Assembly (NCBI RefSeq): GCF_003337565.1
Contig: NZ_QPJL01000009.1
Span: forward strand, 1 to 64,000
Direction: 5' to 3'
Length of the DNA stretch: 64,000 nt
Source of the DNA: Paracoccus lutimaris
GTDB taxonomy: Bacteria > Pseudomonadota > Alphaproteobacteria > Rhodobacterales > Rhodobacteraceae
Shown: piece by piece, positions 1-8,464 of the stretch
Numbering within the stretch: the first letter of the stretch is position 1
How the letters are laid out: every line of letters begins with the position of its first letter
Made by a program: the position numbers and the translations under genes
Notes under the pieces: model-generated
What the model was told of the DNA's origin: nothing
The model's input: the letters and a program-made list of their open reading frames with translations, nothing else
Databases searched by the model: none

Positions 1-372
1 GCCGGGACAAAGGCCGAAGCCAACGTCGCCTTCAACTTCTTCGTCGAAACCTACGGCGTGAAATGGGACAAGGCGGTGGCCAAGCTGGTCAAGGATCGCG
101 CGGAGCTGCTGACCCTCTACGACTATCCGGCCGAGCACTGGAAACATATCCGGACGTCAAATCCGATCGAGAGCACCTTCGCCACCGTCCGGCACCGCAC
201 CCGGCGAACCAAGGGCTGCCTGAGCCGAAAGACCGGGCTCGCCATGGCCTTCCGGCTGATGATGTCGGCGCAGAAGAAATGGCGGAGGCTCGACGGCCGG
301 AACCGCCTGCCAGAGGTCATCAGCGGGGTTGAGTTCCGCGACGGCGTCCGCCACATTCAAGCTGCCGCCTGA
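1..372 (+). CDS. IS256-family transposase, C-terminal part (5' end outside window)
   Basis: The reading frame is open from base 1 and ends at the TGA at 370-372, giving about 123 residues of a mutator-type (IS256) DDE transposase. The family signature near the last catalytic residue is visible as TSNPIESTFATVRHRTRRTKG-like sequence around residues 53-73, with the conserved NPIES...VR.RT core. The frame continues upstream of the first internal ATG-type codon (GTG at 58), so the apparent start there is not a real one. The role is transposition of the element. Whether the complete gene is intact cannot be seen from this window. Confidence 0.88.
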   Translation, partial: AGTKAEANVAFNFFVETYGVKWDKAVAKLVKDRAELLTLYDYPAEHWKHIRTSNPIESTFATVRHRTRRTKGCLSRKTGLAMAFRLMMSAQKKWRRLDGRNRLPEVISGVEFRDGVRHIQAAA

Positions 373-403
373 TCAAGCGTCACCAACTTTCGAGCATATC
401 TCC
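1..403 (+). mobile_element. Right end of an IS256-family insertion sequence
   Basis: The window opens inside an insertion sequence whose transposase reads rightward and stops at 372. After the stop there are about 30 bases up to roughly 403, including CACCAACTTTCGAG, which resembles the terminal inverted repeats of IS256-family elements. From about 404 the sequence becomes an RTX repeat gene that lacks its beginning, so the element's edge lies there. The left end and target duplication are outside the window, so the exact boundary is inferred. Confidence 0.75.
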
Positions 404-946
404 GGGGATGGTGCCGACTGGCTCTATGGCGGCGTCGGCAATGACACGCTTTGGGGCGGCAGGGACGAGGGGCGCCTTTTTGGCGGCGACGGCAACGACC
501 GGCTATACGGCTATAACAACCATGACAGCCTGATCGGCGGCGCCGGAAATGATTACATGAGCGGCGGCAATGGCGACGACCACTGCGATGGCGAGGATGG
601 CAATGACGGCATAGAAGGCGCGGAGGGCACCGACCGGATCTATTCCGGCGAGGGAGGGGACACGATCGTCTTCCGCGAGGCAAGCCACAGCGCGGTCGGC
701 GCGGCGCGCGACGTCATCCATGATTTCGACACCCAATACGACACGATCCAGCTTTATGAAATGTTCGACTTCATGGTCAGCATCCCGTTCTGGAACGGCA
801 CCTCGGCGGCAGCCTATAGCGTCTGGATCCTCGCGCTTGGCAACAACACGCTGGTGCGCGCCGATACGACCGGCGATGCCGTGGCCGATTTCGAGCTGCT
901 GCTGGCCGGCACCACCGGCGTGACCGAGGACAATTTCATCATCTGA
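404..946 (+). pseudogene. RTX calcium-binding repeat protein, 5' part removed by IS256 element
   Basis: About 180 codons of an RTX protein remain. They start directly at the insertion sequence edge with a G-D-G-x-D-W-L-Y-G-G repeat. Several GGxGxDxLx nonapeptides follow, then the C-terminal block that its two downstream paralogues also carry (RDVIHDF, then GNNTLVRAD, then DFELLLAGTT). An open frame extends back to an ATG at 329, but that codon lies inside the transposase gene, so the promoter and N-terminus have been lost. RTX repeats bind calcium outside the cell, and such proteins usually leave by type I secretion using C-terminal signals like this one. A transposon-derived start could still express a short product, but that is not shown. 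Confidence 0.8.
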
Positions 947-1052
947 CCGCCGCCAGGCGGCACCGGCCAGGCCCGAGCCTGTGCCAGTGCCAATGGGGCG
1001 GAAAACACCTGCTTTCCCATCCGGGGCGGCTTCGTCACATCAACCCGTTCAA

Positions 1053-1074
1053 CTAACGAGACATATCCATGGTC
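1053..1074 (+). repeat. Leader duplicated in front of RTX genes 2 and 3 (copy 1)
   Basis: The bases just before and into the RTX gene 2 start (TAACGAG, then ACATAT, then ATGGTCA) recur before RTX gene 3 at 2452-2473 with small changes. TAACGAG would be a weak ribosome binding site. The shared leader indicates that the genes arose by duplication together with their translation start region. Confidence 0.6.
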
Positions 1075-2385
1075 ACCATCACCGGCACCGATCTTGGCGA
1101 AACGATATACGGCGCAATCTCTGCGGATTTCCTCTATGGCCGCGGCGGCAATGACACGATCTATGCGGGCCTGGGCGCGGATGTTCTGGCCGGGGGTCTT
1201 GGCGATGACGAGCTTGTTGCGAATGCCGAGAATGACACGCTGTCCGGCGATGATGGCGACGACACGCTTTATGGCGACGCGGGCGACGACAGCCTGTTCG
1301 GGGGCAACGGCAACGATAGCGCTGAAGGTGGCGAAGGCGACGATCAACTCATTGGCGGCGAAGGCAATGACCGGCTTTATGGCGAGGACGGCGATGACCG
1401 GCTTGTCGGCGGCGATGGCGACGACAGGATCGATGGCGGCATCGGGCACGACACGCTGAGCAGCGGCCTTGGCAATGACGAGATTCTCGGCGGCCTTGGC
1501 GACGACTGGCTGACAAACGCAGGCGGCAACGACCGCCTCTATGGCCAGAGCGGTCATGACAACATCCACATCTTCGGCAGCGATGGCAACAGCCGCGCCT
1601 TCGGCGGCGATGGCGATGACAACCTGTCCTCAACCGCAACCGGGGGGCACAACCTCCTGAGCGGCGGCGAGGGCAATGACAATCTTTCCTGCGACAACGG
1701 GCAAGCCGTCCTGTACGGGGACAATGGCAACGACCGGCTTTCCCTGTCCAACGGCAACGGCACCCTCAACGGCGGCGCGGGCAATGACAGCCTGAGCTGT
1801 TACGGGGGCGGCACGGGCCTGTTTCTTGGCGGCGAGGGCGACGATTGGTTCCTTTTTTCCAGCGGCAACACCACCATGAGAGGCGGGGCCGGCAATGACG
1901 CCTTTACAAGCGCCGGCACCTCAGATGCCATCTTCCTTGGCGAGGCCGGCAATGACAACCTGAGCGGCGGGAGCGGGCAGGACCGGCTGTTTGGCGGCGA
2001 CGGAAACGACAGGATCTACGGATATGGCGGCAATGACACCCTCATCGGGGGCGCTGGCGACGATAGATTGAACGGGGGGGCCGGGACCGACCAGCTTTAT
2101 TCCGGCGCCGGGCAGGACAGCTTCTACTTCTCGAACGCCAGCGACAGCACCGCCGGCACCGGTCGCGACGTCATCCACGATTTCAACAGCCGATCCGACA
2201 TCATCCACATCTCTGGTCTCGATCACGTTGAATGGAGCCGCGCATCGGCGGCATACGGATTCTGGCTTGTCACCCTGGGCAACAATACGCTGGTCCGCGC
2301 CGATACCAACGGCGACGCCGTGGCCGATTTCGAACTGCTTCTGGCCGGCACCACCGCAGTGACGCGAGACGATTTCACCTTCTGA
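1069..2385 (+). CDS. RTX calcium-binding repeat protein (paralogue 2)
   Basis: This 438-residue protein is built almost wholly of glycine- and aspartate-rich nonapeptides (GGxGxDxLx) that fold as calcium-binding parallel beta-rolls. It starts with MVTITGTDLGE, has no Sec signal peptide, and ends in a non-repetitive block of about 85 residues (RDVIHDFNS, GNNTLVRAD, DFELLLAGTTAVTRDDF) that is the likely type I secretion signal. The fold and export route are family knowledge; the function (adhesin, surface layer or matrix protein) is unknown because no enzyme domain is present. It is the second of three tandem paralogues. No HlyB/HlyD/TolC-type exporter lies in this window. Start chosen at the ATG after a leader it shares with the next gene. 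Confidence 0.88.
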   Translation: MVTITGTDLGETIYGAISADFLYGRGGNDTIYAGLGADVLAGGLGDDELVANAENDTLSGDDGDDTLYGDAGDDSLFGGNGNDSAEGGEGDDQLIGGEGNDRLYGEDGDDRLVGGDGDDRIDGGIGHDTLSSGLGNDEILGGLGDDWLTNAGGNDRLYGQSGHDNIHIFGSDGNSRAFGGDGDDNLSSTATGGHNLLSGGEGNDNLSCDNGQAVLYGDNGNDRLSLSNGNGTLNGGAGNDSLSCYGGGTGLFLGGEGDDWFLFSSGNTTMRGGAGNDAFTSAGTSDAIFLGEAGNDNLSGGSGQDRLFGGDGNDRIYGYGGNDTLIGGAGDDRLNGGAGTDQLYSGAGQDSFYFSNASDSTAGTGRDVIHDFNSRSDIIHISGLDHVEWSRASAAYGFWLVTLGNNTLVRADTNGDAVADFELLLAGTTAVTRDDFTF

Positions 2386-2451
2386 TCGCGGGCGCCATGC
2401 GAAACATTGCCCGCGCCCCACAGATCGACATGATAGAACCGGTCAGTCCAG

Positions 2452-2473
2452 TTAACGAGGCACATATATGGTC
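2452..2473 (+). repeat. Leader duplicated in front of RTX genes 2 and 3 (copy 2)
   Basis: This is the counterpart of 1053-1074: TAACGAG at 2453-2459, then CACATAT and the ATGGTCA start. The remaining intergenic sequences differ, so the start region alone seems conserved between the paralogues. Confidence 0.6.
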
Positions 2474-4135
2474 AGGATCATCGGCACCAATCTAAGCGAA
2501 GTGATCAACAGCGGCATTGCGGCGGATCTGCTTTTCGGCCGTGCCGGCAATGACACGCTCAATGGCTATCTTGGCAACGACACCCTGTGGGGCGAGGACG
2601 GCAACGACTGGCTGTATGGCAGCCTTGGCGATGACTGGCTTTATGGCGGCCTTGGTGATGACTGGCTTTATGGCGGTGGCGGCAACGACTCGCTTTATGG
2701 CGGTGCCGGCAACAACGTGCTTTACGGCGACAACGGTCACGACAGGCTTTTCGGCGAGACCGGAAATGACACGTTCCGCGGCGGCAACGACAACGATTCC
2801 CTCTTCGGCAATGACGGCAACGACTATCTCATGGGCGAGCCGGGCAATGACTCGATCTCGGGCGAAAATGGCGACGACAGGCTGCTTGGCCACGAGGGCG
2901 ACGACATCGTCCTTGGCGGATACGGCAATGACCATGCCTCGGGCGGTGACGGCAATGACACGATCACGGGCGGCCGCGGCAATGACACGCTTTACGGTGA
3001 CTTGGGGAACGACTCTCTTGGGGGCGACGAGGGTGCGGACAGCCTGTTCGGCGGTGCCGGAAACGACACAATCTGGTCCATGGTCGACGACCTTCTGAAC
3101 GGCGGAGACGGAGACGACCTCCTGTACACCACGGGTGGCAACACCACCCTGCAGGGTGGTGCGGGGACAGATGTCCTTTCTGTCACGACTGGGGTCAATT
3201 TTCTTTATGGCGAGCTTGGTAATGACAGGCTCTCGAGCAGAAATGCAGACTCGATCCTGCATGGCGGCTACGGAAACGACGCCCTCGACGCCTATGGCGG
3301 CAACTGCACCCTTATCGGCGCCGAGGGGGATGATGAACTTCTTGCAGTTGGAATGAGAACCCTTCTGGATGGCGGCAACGGCAATGATCGCCTCTGGTCC
3401 AGGAACATCCTTTCCAGCAGCAGCGAGACATTGATCGGGGGGGCCGGAAACGACTGGCTGAACGCGGGATACGGTAACAGCCTGCTCAGCGGCGGGAGCG
3501 GCAAAGACACTCTCAGCGCCGGAGGAGGCCGTTGCTTGGTCTCGGGCGGGAGTGATGACGATCAACTTAGCGGCGGCAGCGGAAATTCGACGCTGAACGG
3601 CGATGACGGCAACGATTACTTTGGCGGCTACTCTGGCAGGGGAAGCGGAAGCGCGACCATGAATGGCGGCGCAGGAAACGATACTATGGCAAGCTTCGCC
3701 GCGAGCGACTGGCTTTCCGGGGATGACGGCAATGACTGGGTCTCGGGCGGTGCGCGGAACGACACCCTGTTTGGCGGCAATGGCAACGACAGGGTTGAGG
3801 GCGGTGCGGGAACCGACCGCCTCCATGGTGGCGCGGGTAGCGATATGTTCGAGTTCTATGAGGTCAGCGAGAGCACGGTCGGAGCAGGGCGTGATATCAT
3901 CGTCGACTTCAACAGCCAGGACGACGAAATCAGCCTTTTCTGGCTGCGCGAAGACTCCGCCCCCCGTTTCAGTTGGAGCGGGGAAACGGCCAGTGCCTAT
4001 GGCGTCTGGGCTGTTGCGCAAGGCAGCAATACGCTGCTCCGGCTCGATCACGACGGCGATGCGGTGGCGGATTTCGAGGTGCTGCTGCTGAACACCCGCA
4101 CCAGCGATATCACGCAAGACTGTCTCAAGCTCTGA
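2468..4135 (+). CDS. RTX calcium-binding repeat protein (paralogue 3)
   Basis: This is the longest of the three tandem RTX proteins, 555 residues. It begins MVRIIGTNLSEVI, closely matching the start of paralogue 2. Regular GGxGND(x)L(x) repeats fill residues 25 to about 215; degenerate repeats occupy the middle, where the calcium-binding glycines are often replaced; regular repeats return near residues 420-465. The C-terminal block (GRDIIVDFNSQDDEI, GSNTLLRLDHDGDAVADFEVLLL) matches the other two and probably guides type I secretion. No catalytic domain is visible, so a structural or adhesive extracellular role is only an inference. A hairpin that can end transcription follows at 4140. Confidence 0.88.
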   Translation: MVRIIGTNLSEVINSGIAADLLFGRAGNDTLNGYLGNDTLWGEDGNDWLYGSLGDDWLYGGLGDDWLYGGGGNDSLYGGAGNNVLYGDNGHDRLFGETGNDTFRGGNDNDSLFGNDGNDYLMGEPGNDSISGENGDDRLLGHEGDDIVLGGYGNDHASGGDGNDTITGGRGNDTLYGDLGNDSLGGDEGADSLFGGAGNDTIWSMVDDLLNGGDGDDLLYTTGGNTTLQGGAGTDVLSVTTGVNFLYGELGNDRLSSRNADSILHGGYGNDALDAYGGNCTLIGAEGDDELLAVGMRTLLDGGNGNDRLWSRNILSSSSETLIGGAGNDWLNAGYGNSLLSGGSGKDTLSAGGGRCLVSGGSDDDQLSGGSGNSTLNGDDGNDYFGGYSGRGSGSATMNGGAGNDTMASFAASDWLSGDDGNDWVSGGARNDTLFGGNGNDRVEGGAGTDRLHGGAGSDMFEFYEVSESTVGAGRDIIVDFNSQDDEISLFWLREDSAPRFSWSGETASAYGVWAVAQGSNTLLRLDHDGDAVADFEVLLLNTRTSDITQDCLKL

Positions 4136-4139
4136 CCAT

Positions 4140-4175
4140 GGCTGCGGTGCGGTCTGTCCTCACCGCAGCCTTTCG
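4140..4175 (+). terminator. Putative rho-independent terminator after the RTX genes
   Basis: A 10-bp perfect stem, GGCTGCGGTG paired with CACCGCAGCC, starts 5 bases after the RTX stop codon and is followed by a short T run. It separates the rightward RTX genes from the leftward aldehyde dehydrogenase gene. Confidence 0.6.
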
Positions 4176-4181
4176 CCCTGA

Positions 4182-5633
4182 TCAGGCGTCAGCGTCCCAG
4201 CCGCTGATCTGCTTGCTGTCCATGAACTCCTCAAGCCCCCAGACGCCGCCCTCGCGCGCGCGGCCCGAGGCCTTGACGCCCCCGAAGGCCGAGCCACGGG
4301 CGCGGCTTTGGCCATTCGTCTCGATCATGCCGGCGCGAAGCTGGCGGGCCAGCCGGTTGCGGCGGGCGCCGTCCTGCGTCTGGACGTAGTTGGTCAGGCC
4401 ATAGATCGTGTCATTGGCGATGCCGAGCGCCTCTTTCTCGGTATCAAAGGGGATGATCGACAGCACCGGGCCAAAGATCTCTTGCTTGGCGATGCTCATG
4501 TCATTGTTCACATCGGCAAAGACCGTCGGGCGGACGTAATAGCCGCGATTGACGCCTTCGGGCAGGCCGGGGCCGCCGGCGACCAGACGCGCGCCCTCGT
4601 CGATGCCTTTCTGGATCAGCTCCTGAATGCGGTCCCATTGCAGCTTGCTGACCACCGGCCCGATATGGCGGCCGGGCTGATGGGCGGTGGCGACGGGCGT
4701 GTCCTCGGCCACCTTGCGGGCCTGCTCGACGGCAGTTTCGTAGAATGAGCGTTCGACCAGCATCCGCGTCGGGGCGTTGCAGGACTGGCCGCTGTTGTAA
4801 AAGCAATGCCGCGCGCCGCGCTCGACCGCTTGCGGATCGGCATCGGCAAAGATCAGGTTCGCGCCCTTGCCGCCCAGTTCCAGCGCCACTTTCTTGACCG
4901 TGTCGGCGGCGGCCTTGGTGATGGCGATGCCGGCGCGGGTCGAGCCGGTAAAGCTGATCATGTCCACATCGGGATGCACGGAAAGCTGGGCGCCGACGCC
5001 CGGCCCGTCGCCATTCACCATGTTATAGACGCCCGGCGGCAAGCCGGCCTCGTCCACGATCTCGCTCCAGACGACCGAGGACAGCGGCGCGATCTCGCTG
5101 GGTTTCAGGACCACAGTATTGCCACCCAGGATGGCCGGGATGACCTTCAGCGTGACCTGGTTCATCGGCCAGTTCCAGGGCGTGATCAGGCCGATCACGC
5201 CGATCGGCTCCCACGCGACCATGGCGGTGGGGGTGTCGGGGCGCAGCGGGCGGATGAACTCAAAATTGCGGAAGGCGTCGATGAAGGTCTGGATGTGATA
5301 TTCGCCGGCGCCGGTCTGGTCGCCCAGCGACATGTCCTGCGGGGCGCCCATTTCATCGGTGATCGCGCGGGCCATGTCCGGCGCCCGGCGCTGATAGATC
5401 GCAAGGATCTTTTCCACATAGGCCAGCCGCTCGGCCGGGGGCGTTGCCGCCCATGCCGGGAATGCCGCCTTGGCCGCCGCCACCGCCGCATCCGTATCCG
5501 CCTGATCCCCCAGCGAGATCACCGCCACGGCCTCCTCGGTCGAGGGGTCGATGACCTCAAGGTCACGGGCCACGACCGGATCAACCCATTGCCCGTCGAT
5601 GTAGAATTTGCGCTTGTCCGCCAGTCCGCTCAT
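4182..5633 (-). CDS. NAD(P)-dependent aldehyde dehydrogenase
   Basis: The 483-residue product is a full-length aldehyde dehydrogenase that oxidises an aldehyde to its acid with NAD(P)+. The cofactor-binding segment PWNWPMNQ lies near residues 152-159, the general-base glutamate in LELGGKGAN at about E252, and the catalytic cysteine in SGQSCNAPTR at about C285. The ATG at 5633 is preferred over an upstream in-frame codon because GGGAGGG sits seven bases before it. The substrate cannot be told from sequence. It is divergent from the peroxiredoxin gene at 5800, with a 166-bp shared promoter region. Confidence 0.92.
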   Translation of the reverse strand: MSGLADKRKFYIDGQWVDPVVARDLEVIDPSTEEAVAVISLGDQADTDAAVAAAKAAFPAWAATPPAERLAYVEKILAIYQRRAPDMARAITDEMGAPQDMSLGDQTGAGEYHIQTFIDAFRNFEFIRPLRPDTPTAMVAWEPIGVIGLITPWNWPMNQVTLKVIPAILGGNTVVLKPSEIAPLSSVVWSEIVDEAGLPPGVYNMVNGDGPGVGAQLSVHPDVDMISFTGSTRAGIAITKAAADTVKKVALELGGKGANLIFADADPQAVERGARHCFYNSGQSCNAPTRMLVERSFYETAVEQARKVAEDTPVATAHQPGRHIGPVVSKLQWDRIQELIQKGIDEGARLVAGGPGLPEGVNRGYYVRPTVFADVNNDMSIAKQEIFGPVLSIIPFDTEKEALGIANDTIYGLTNYVQTQDGARRNRLARQLRAGMIETNGQSRARGSAFGGVKASGRAREGGVWGLEEFMDSKQISGWDADA

Positions 5634-5799
5634 CCGAACCCTCCCAAGGTCTGTGTGCTGGCCGCAAACTGGCACCGCAGGGGCCGGGCTTCAACCCATG
5701 GGCGCGGGATCGTGTTTATCACGACCTAACAGATCGTGTTGGACAATCGCGCCGCCATGACTATCTTGGCGCCGCAAATCACCGAAAGGACCGCGCGCC

Positions 5800-6462
5800 A
5801 TGTCCCTGCGCATCAACGATATCGCCCCCGATTTCACCGCCAACTCGACCGAGGGCGAGATCCGCTTTCACGACTGGCTTGACGGCAGCTACGCTATCCT
5901 GTTTTCGCATCCGCGCGACTTTACCCCGGTCTGCACCACCGAATTCGGCACCGTGGCGCAACTGATCCCGGAATTCGAAAAGCGCGGCACCAAGGTCCTG
6001 GGCGTCTCGGTCGATTCGGTCGAGGATCACGGCAAATGGAAGCGCGACATTGAAACCGTCGCCGGTGTCCCCGCGAATTTCGCCATCATCGACGACACGC
6101 AGCTGACCGTGGCCAAGGCCTATGACATGCTGCCCGCCGAATACTACCTGCCGGCCGAGGGCCGCACCCCCGCCCATTCGGCGACCGTGCGCACGGTCTT
6201 CATCATCGGGCCGGACAAGAAGGTGCGGCTGACCATGACCTATCCGATGTCGGTCGGCCGCAATTTCGCCGAGATCCTGCGGGCGCTGGACGCGGTGCAG
6301 GCGACCGATGGCGTGCCGCTGGCCACGCCCGCGAACTGGGTTCCCGGTCAGGACGTGATCGTGGCACTGGCGCTGGACGACGCGGCGGCCGAGGCGAAAT
6401 ACGGGCAATTGGACAAGAAACTGCCCTATCTGCGCTTTGCCCGCGACCCCAGGCGCGCCTGA
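5800..6462 (+). CDS. 1-Cys peroxiredoxin (Prx6-type)
   Basis: This 220-residue cytoplasmic thiol peroxidase reduces hydrogen peroxide and organic hydroperoxides. The peroxidatic cysteine is C45 in HPRDFTPVCTTE, and no second (resolving) cysteine is evident, which places it in the Prx6/1-Cys group. The C-terminal extension with the conserved NWVPGQDVIV segment (about residues 181-190) is also typical of that group. AAAGGA precedes the ATG. It stands alone, divergent from an aldehyde dehydrogenase, consistent with oxidative or aldehyde stress roles, although no stress-type promoter was recognised upstream. Confidence 0.93.
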   Translation: MSLRINDIAPDFTANSTEGEIRFHDWLDGSYAILFSHPRDFTPVCTTEFGTVAQLIPEFEKRGTKVLGVSVDSVEDHGKWKRDIETVAGVPANFAIIDDTQLTVAKAYDMLPAEYYLPAEGRTPAHSATVRTVFIIGPDKKVRLTMTYPMSVGRNFAEILRALDAVQATDGVPLATPANWVPGQDVIVALALDDAAAEAKYGQLDKKLPYLRFARDPRRA

Positions 6463-6501
6463 TCCGGCCCGCCGCGCCTTTCGGGGCGCGGCGGCACCGC
6501 A

Positions 6502-7485
6502 TCAAGCCGGGACGCGACCTCCCGCCTGCATGCGGCTGCGCAGCCAGCGCGTCATCGGCTGTTCGATCACCGAATAAAGCAGGCACCCCAAGGCGATGCC
6601 GATTGCGCCCATGGCCAGAACCTTCAGGTCATATCCGGCATCGGGCATGAGCTTCTGCACCGCCCGATAGGCAACCGGCAGCGCAAAGACCTGCCCCAGA
6701 TAGATCGAATAGGAGGCCGCGCCGAAATAGCCGCCGATCCGCGACCTGACCTGCGGCAAGAACACCGCCCCCAGCACGATCATCGCCGAGGGGATGCCCA
6801 GATAAAGGCTGCGCGGCGCCACCGGCGTGCCAAGGATCGGCAGCAGGAACAGGACCAAGCCCAGCGCAAGGATCACCCCCGCATAGGGCAGATGGCTGCG
6901 CGATATCCGTAGCCGCGCGATCAGCATGCCGGCGACAAATTCCAGCACCATATCCTCGACCCAGCCCATGGCCGCCATGAGCGCCAGCACCGGGCCCAGC
7001 ACCCATGCCACCCGGCGCAAGGGCAGGATCAGGCTGGCCAGCGCGAAAAGCAGATAGAACAGCGCCTCGTATTCCAGCGTCCAACCCACGAACAGGATCG
7101 GCCATTCCCTGAGCAACAGCCAGTTCACCATGCCAAAGGACAGCAGGACTCGTTCGGCCGTCACCGGCGGCTGGCCCGCGAATGAGTTCGGCAGCGCCAG
7201 CAGCAGCACCATGAAAGTCGCCGTCAGCAGCCAGTAAAGCGGCAGGATGCGCAGGGCGCGGTCACGCAGAAAGGCCCCGAAGGGCCGTTGCGCCCGCGAT
7301 TGCGAATACATGATCACGAAGCCCGAGATCACGAAGAACAGATCGACGCCGCTTTTTCCCCAAAGGTCAAAGATGCGCTGGATCAGTGGCGGCGCGGCGG
7401 GATCGAAGGGCAACCACGGCACGGCATGGTACATCACCACCATGGCAGCAGCGATGCCGCGCAAAAGCTGGACGTTCTGGAACAT
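6502..7485 (-). CDS. Acyltransferase 3 family membrane protein (OafA/YrhL-like)
   Basis: The protein has 327 residues and about ten hydrophobic helices. It opens with the family signature LLRGIAAAMVVMYH, whose histidine (about residue 21) is the likely catalytic residue, followed by GVDLFFVISGFVI around residues 49-61. Members move acyl groups, often acetyl, from the cytoplasm onto surface sugars such as O-antigen, exopolysaccharide or Nod factors. The next gene upstream on the same strand is a glycosyltransferase, which supports a surface-glycan role, but the acceptor is unknown. Confidence 0.88.
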   Translation of the reverse strand: MFQNVQLLRGIAAAMVVMYHAVPWLPFDPAAPPLIQRIFDLWGKSGVDLFFVISGFVIMYSQSRAQRPFGAFLRDRALRILPLYWLLTATFMVLLLALPNSFAGQPPVTAERVLLSFGMVNWLLLREWPILFVGWTLEYEALFYLLFALASLILPLRRVAWVLGPVLALMAAMGWVEDMVLEFVAGMLIARLRISRSHLPYAGVILALGLVLFLLPILGTPVAPRSLYLGIPSAMIVLGAVFLPQVRSRIGGYFGAASYSIYLGQVFALPVAYRAVQKLMPDAGYDLKVLAMGAIGIALGCLLYSVIEQPMTRWLRSRMQAGGRVPA

Positions 7486-7583
7486 CGGAACGCAGACCTA
7501 TTACACAAACACGCGCCCCCATACCCCGCGCGCGCCAGTCGCGGCAAGCATCTCGCGCCGCCGCAGGCGGGACCTTGCCGGGT

Positions 7584-8381
7584 CTAAAGGAAACCCGCCG
7601 CCCTGGCCCGCGCGACGTGATGGCCCAGAAAACTGTCCTCGGGGATCTGGCCGTTGTTTTCGGCTTTCAGGATCTTGTTGATATTGCTGGCGGTCAGATG
7701 AACCGCCTTGGTATTCGGGCCGAAGCTGGCATCGGTCAGGTCGCCCGGCGTGACAAAGCGCCGGCAATCGGCAGTCAGGATCGGGTAAAGCACCTCAAGC
7801 GGCAGGGCGTATTTCAGCTCATCATGCTGGCGCAGATAGGCGGTCAGGGCGCGCGGCCCGGTCGAGCCCCATGGCCAGCGGTCGATCGGCACGCCGCGCC
7901 CCAGCGTCTTGACCCAATATTTCAGCCGCCGCAGACCCTGAATATGCGGCGCGACGCCCCGAGTTTCCGCCGTCAGCTTTGACAGATCGGCCAGAACGGG
8001 CGAATCCTTTGGCAGCCGCAGCACGGCGCAATTCACCTGATCGGCCTTTTCATAGCCGTAAATCCGGTCGCCCTGAAAATCAAAGGGCTGCAGCGCGATC
8101 ATGTCCAGATCGACCCAAGTATGGTCGGTATTCCGCATCAAGGCAAAGCGGAAGAAATTCGAATGCAGCGAGGGCGAGCCCTCGCGCGCATAGGTCGCGA
8201 TCTTGCGGGCCGGGAACACCTCATTGGCGTCGCGGGCCTGAACGCCCGGCGGCAGATTCACGATGGGCGCATAGCTATAGACCGTCAGCGGGTTGCCCAT
8301 GCGCAGGAAACTTTCGACCGAGGCCAACTCGATCGGGCCCAGCCTTTCGCCGACCCACAGCGTCGCCAGTGAATTGCGCAT
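7584..8381 (-). CDS. Glycosyltransferase with DXD motif (capsule / GT32-like)
   Basis: This 265-residue protein has the sugar-nucleotide and metal-binding motif WVDLDMIALQPF near residues 89-100, preceded by SNFFRFALM, an arrangement seen in GT32/Och1-like and capsular polysaccharide glycosyltransferases. It has no membrane segment and probably acts on the cytoplasmic face. GGGGGT precedes the ATG. With the acyltransferase downstream it may form a small glycan-modifying pair, an inference from position alone. Donor and acceptor sugars cannot be assigned. Confidence 0.75.
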   Translation of the reverse strand: MRNSLATLWVGERLGPIELASVESFLRMGNPLTVYSYAPIVNLPPGVQARDANEVFPARKIATYAREGSPSLHSNFFRFALMRNTDHTWVDLDMIALQPFDFQGDRIYGYEKADQVNCAVLRLPKDSPVLADLSKLTAETRGVAPHIQGLRRLKYWVKTLGRGVPIDRWPWGSTGPRALTAYLRQHDELKYALPLEVLYPILTADCRRFVTPGDLTDASFGPNTKAVHLTASNINKILKAENNGQIPEDSFLGHHVARARAAGFL

Positions 8382-8405
8382 CGTTACCCCCGATCCCCGG
8401 TCCGA

Positions 8406-8440
8406 ATGAAAAGGCCGGCCCGAACATCGCCGGGCCGGCC
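8406..8440 (-). terminator. Rho-independent terminator of pnp
   Basis: A 10-bp perfect stem (GGCCGGCCCG at 8413-8422 with CGGGCCGGCC at 8431-8440) lies just past the pnp stop. Read on the minus strand it is followed by TTTTCATTC. Confidence 0.8.
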
Positions 8441-8464
8441 CAAAAACTCAAGAAGCCTGACCGA

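Noticed and set aside
329-946. RTX gene 1 as a complete gene starting at 329
   Set aside because: The start codon lies within the transposase gene and the first 25 codons come from the insertion element, so it is better described as a truncated gene.
1100-4000. Regular short repeats that might be a CRISPR or satellite array
   Set aside because: The periodicity is 27 bases, equal to nine codons, and the translation gives RTX nonapeptides. There are no constant repeats with unique spacers.
2492-4117. 541-codon minus-strand open frame opposite RTX gene 3
   Set aside because: The repeated Val-Ala-Ile-rich product simply mirrors the RTX repeats read backwards and has no start signal.
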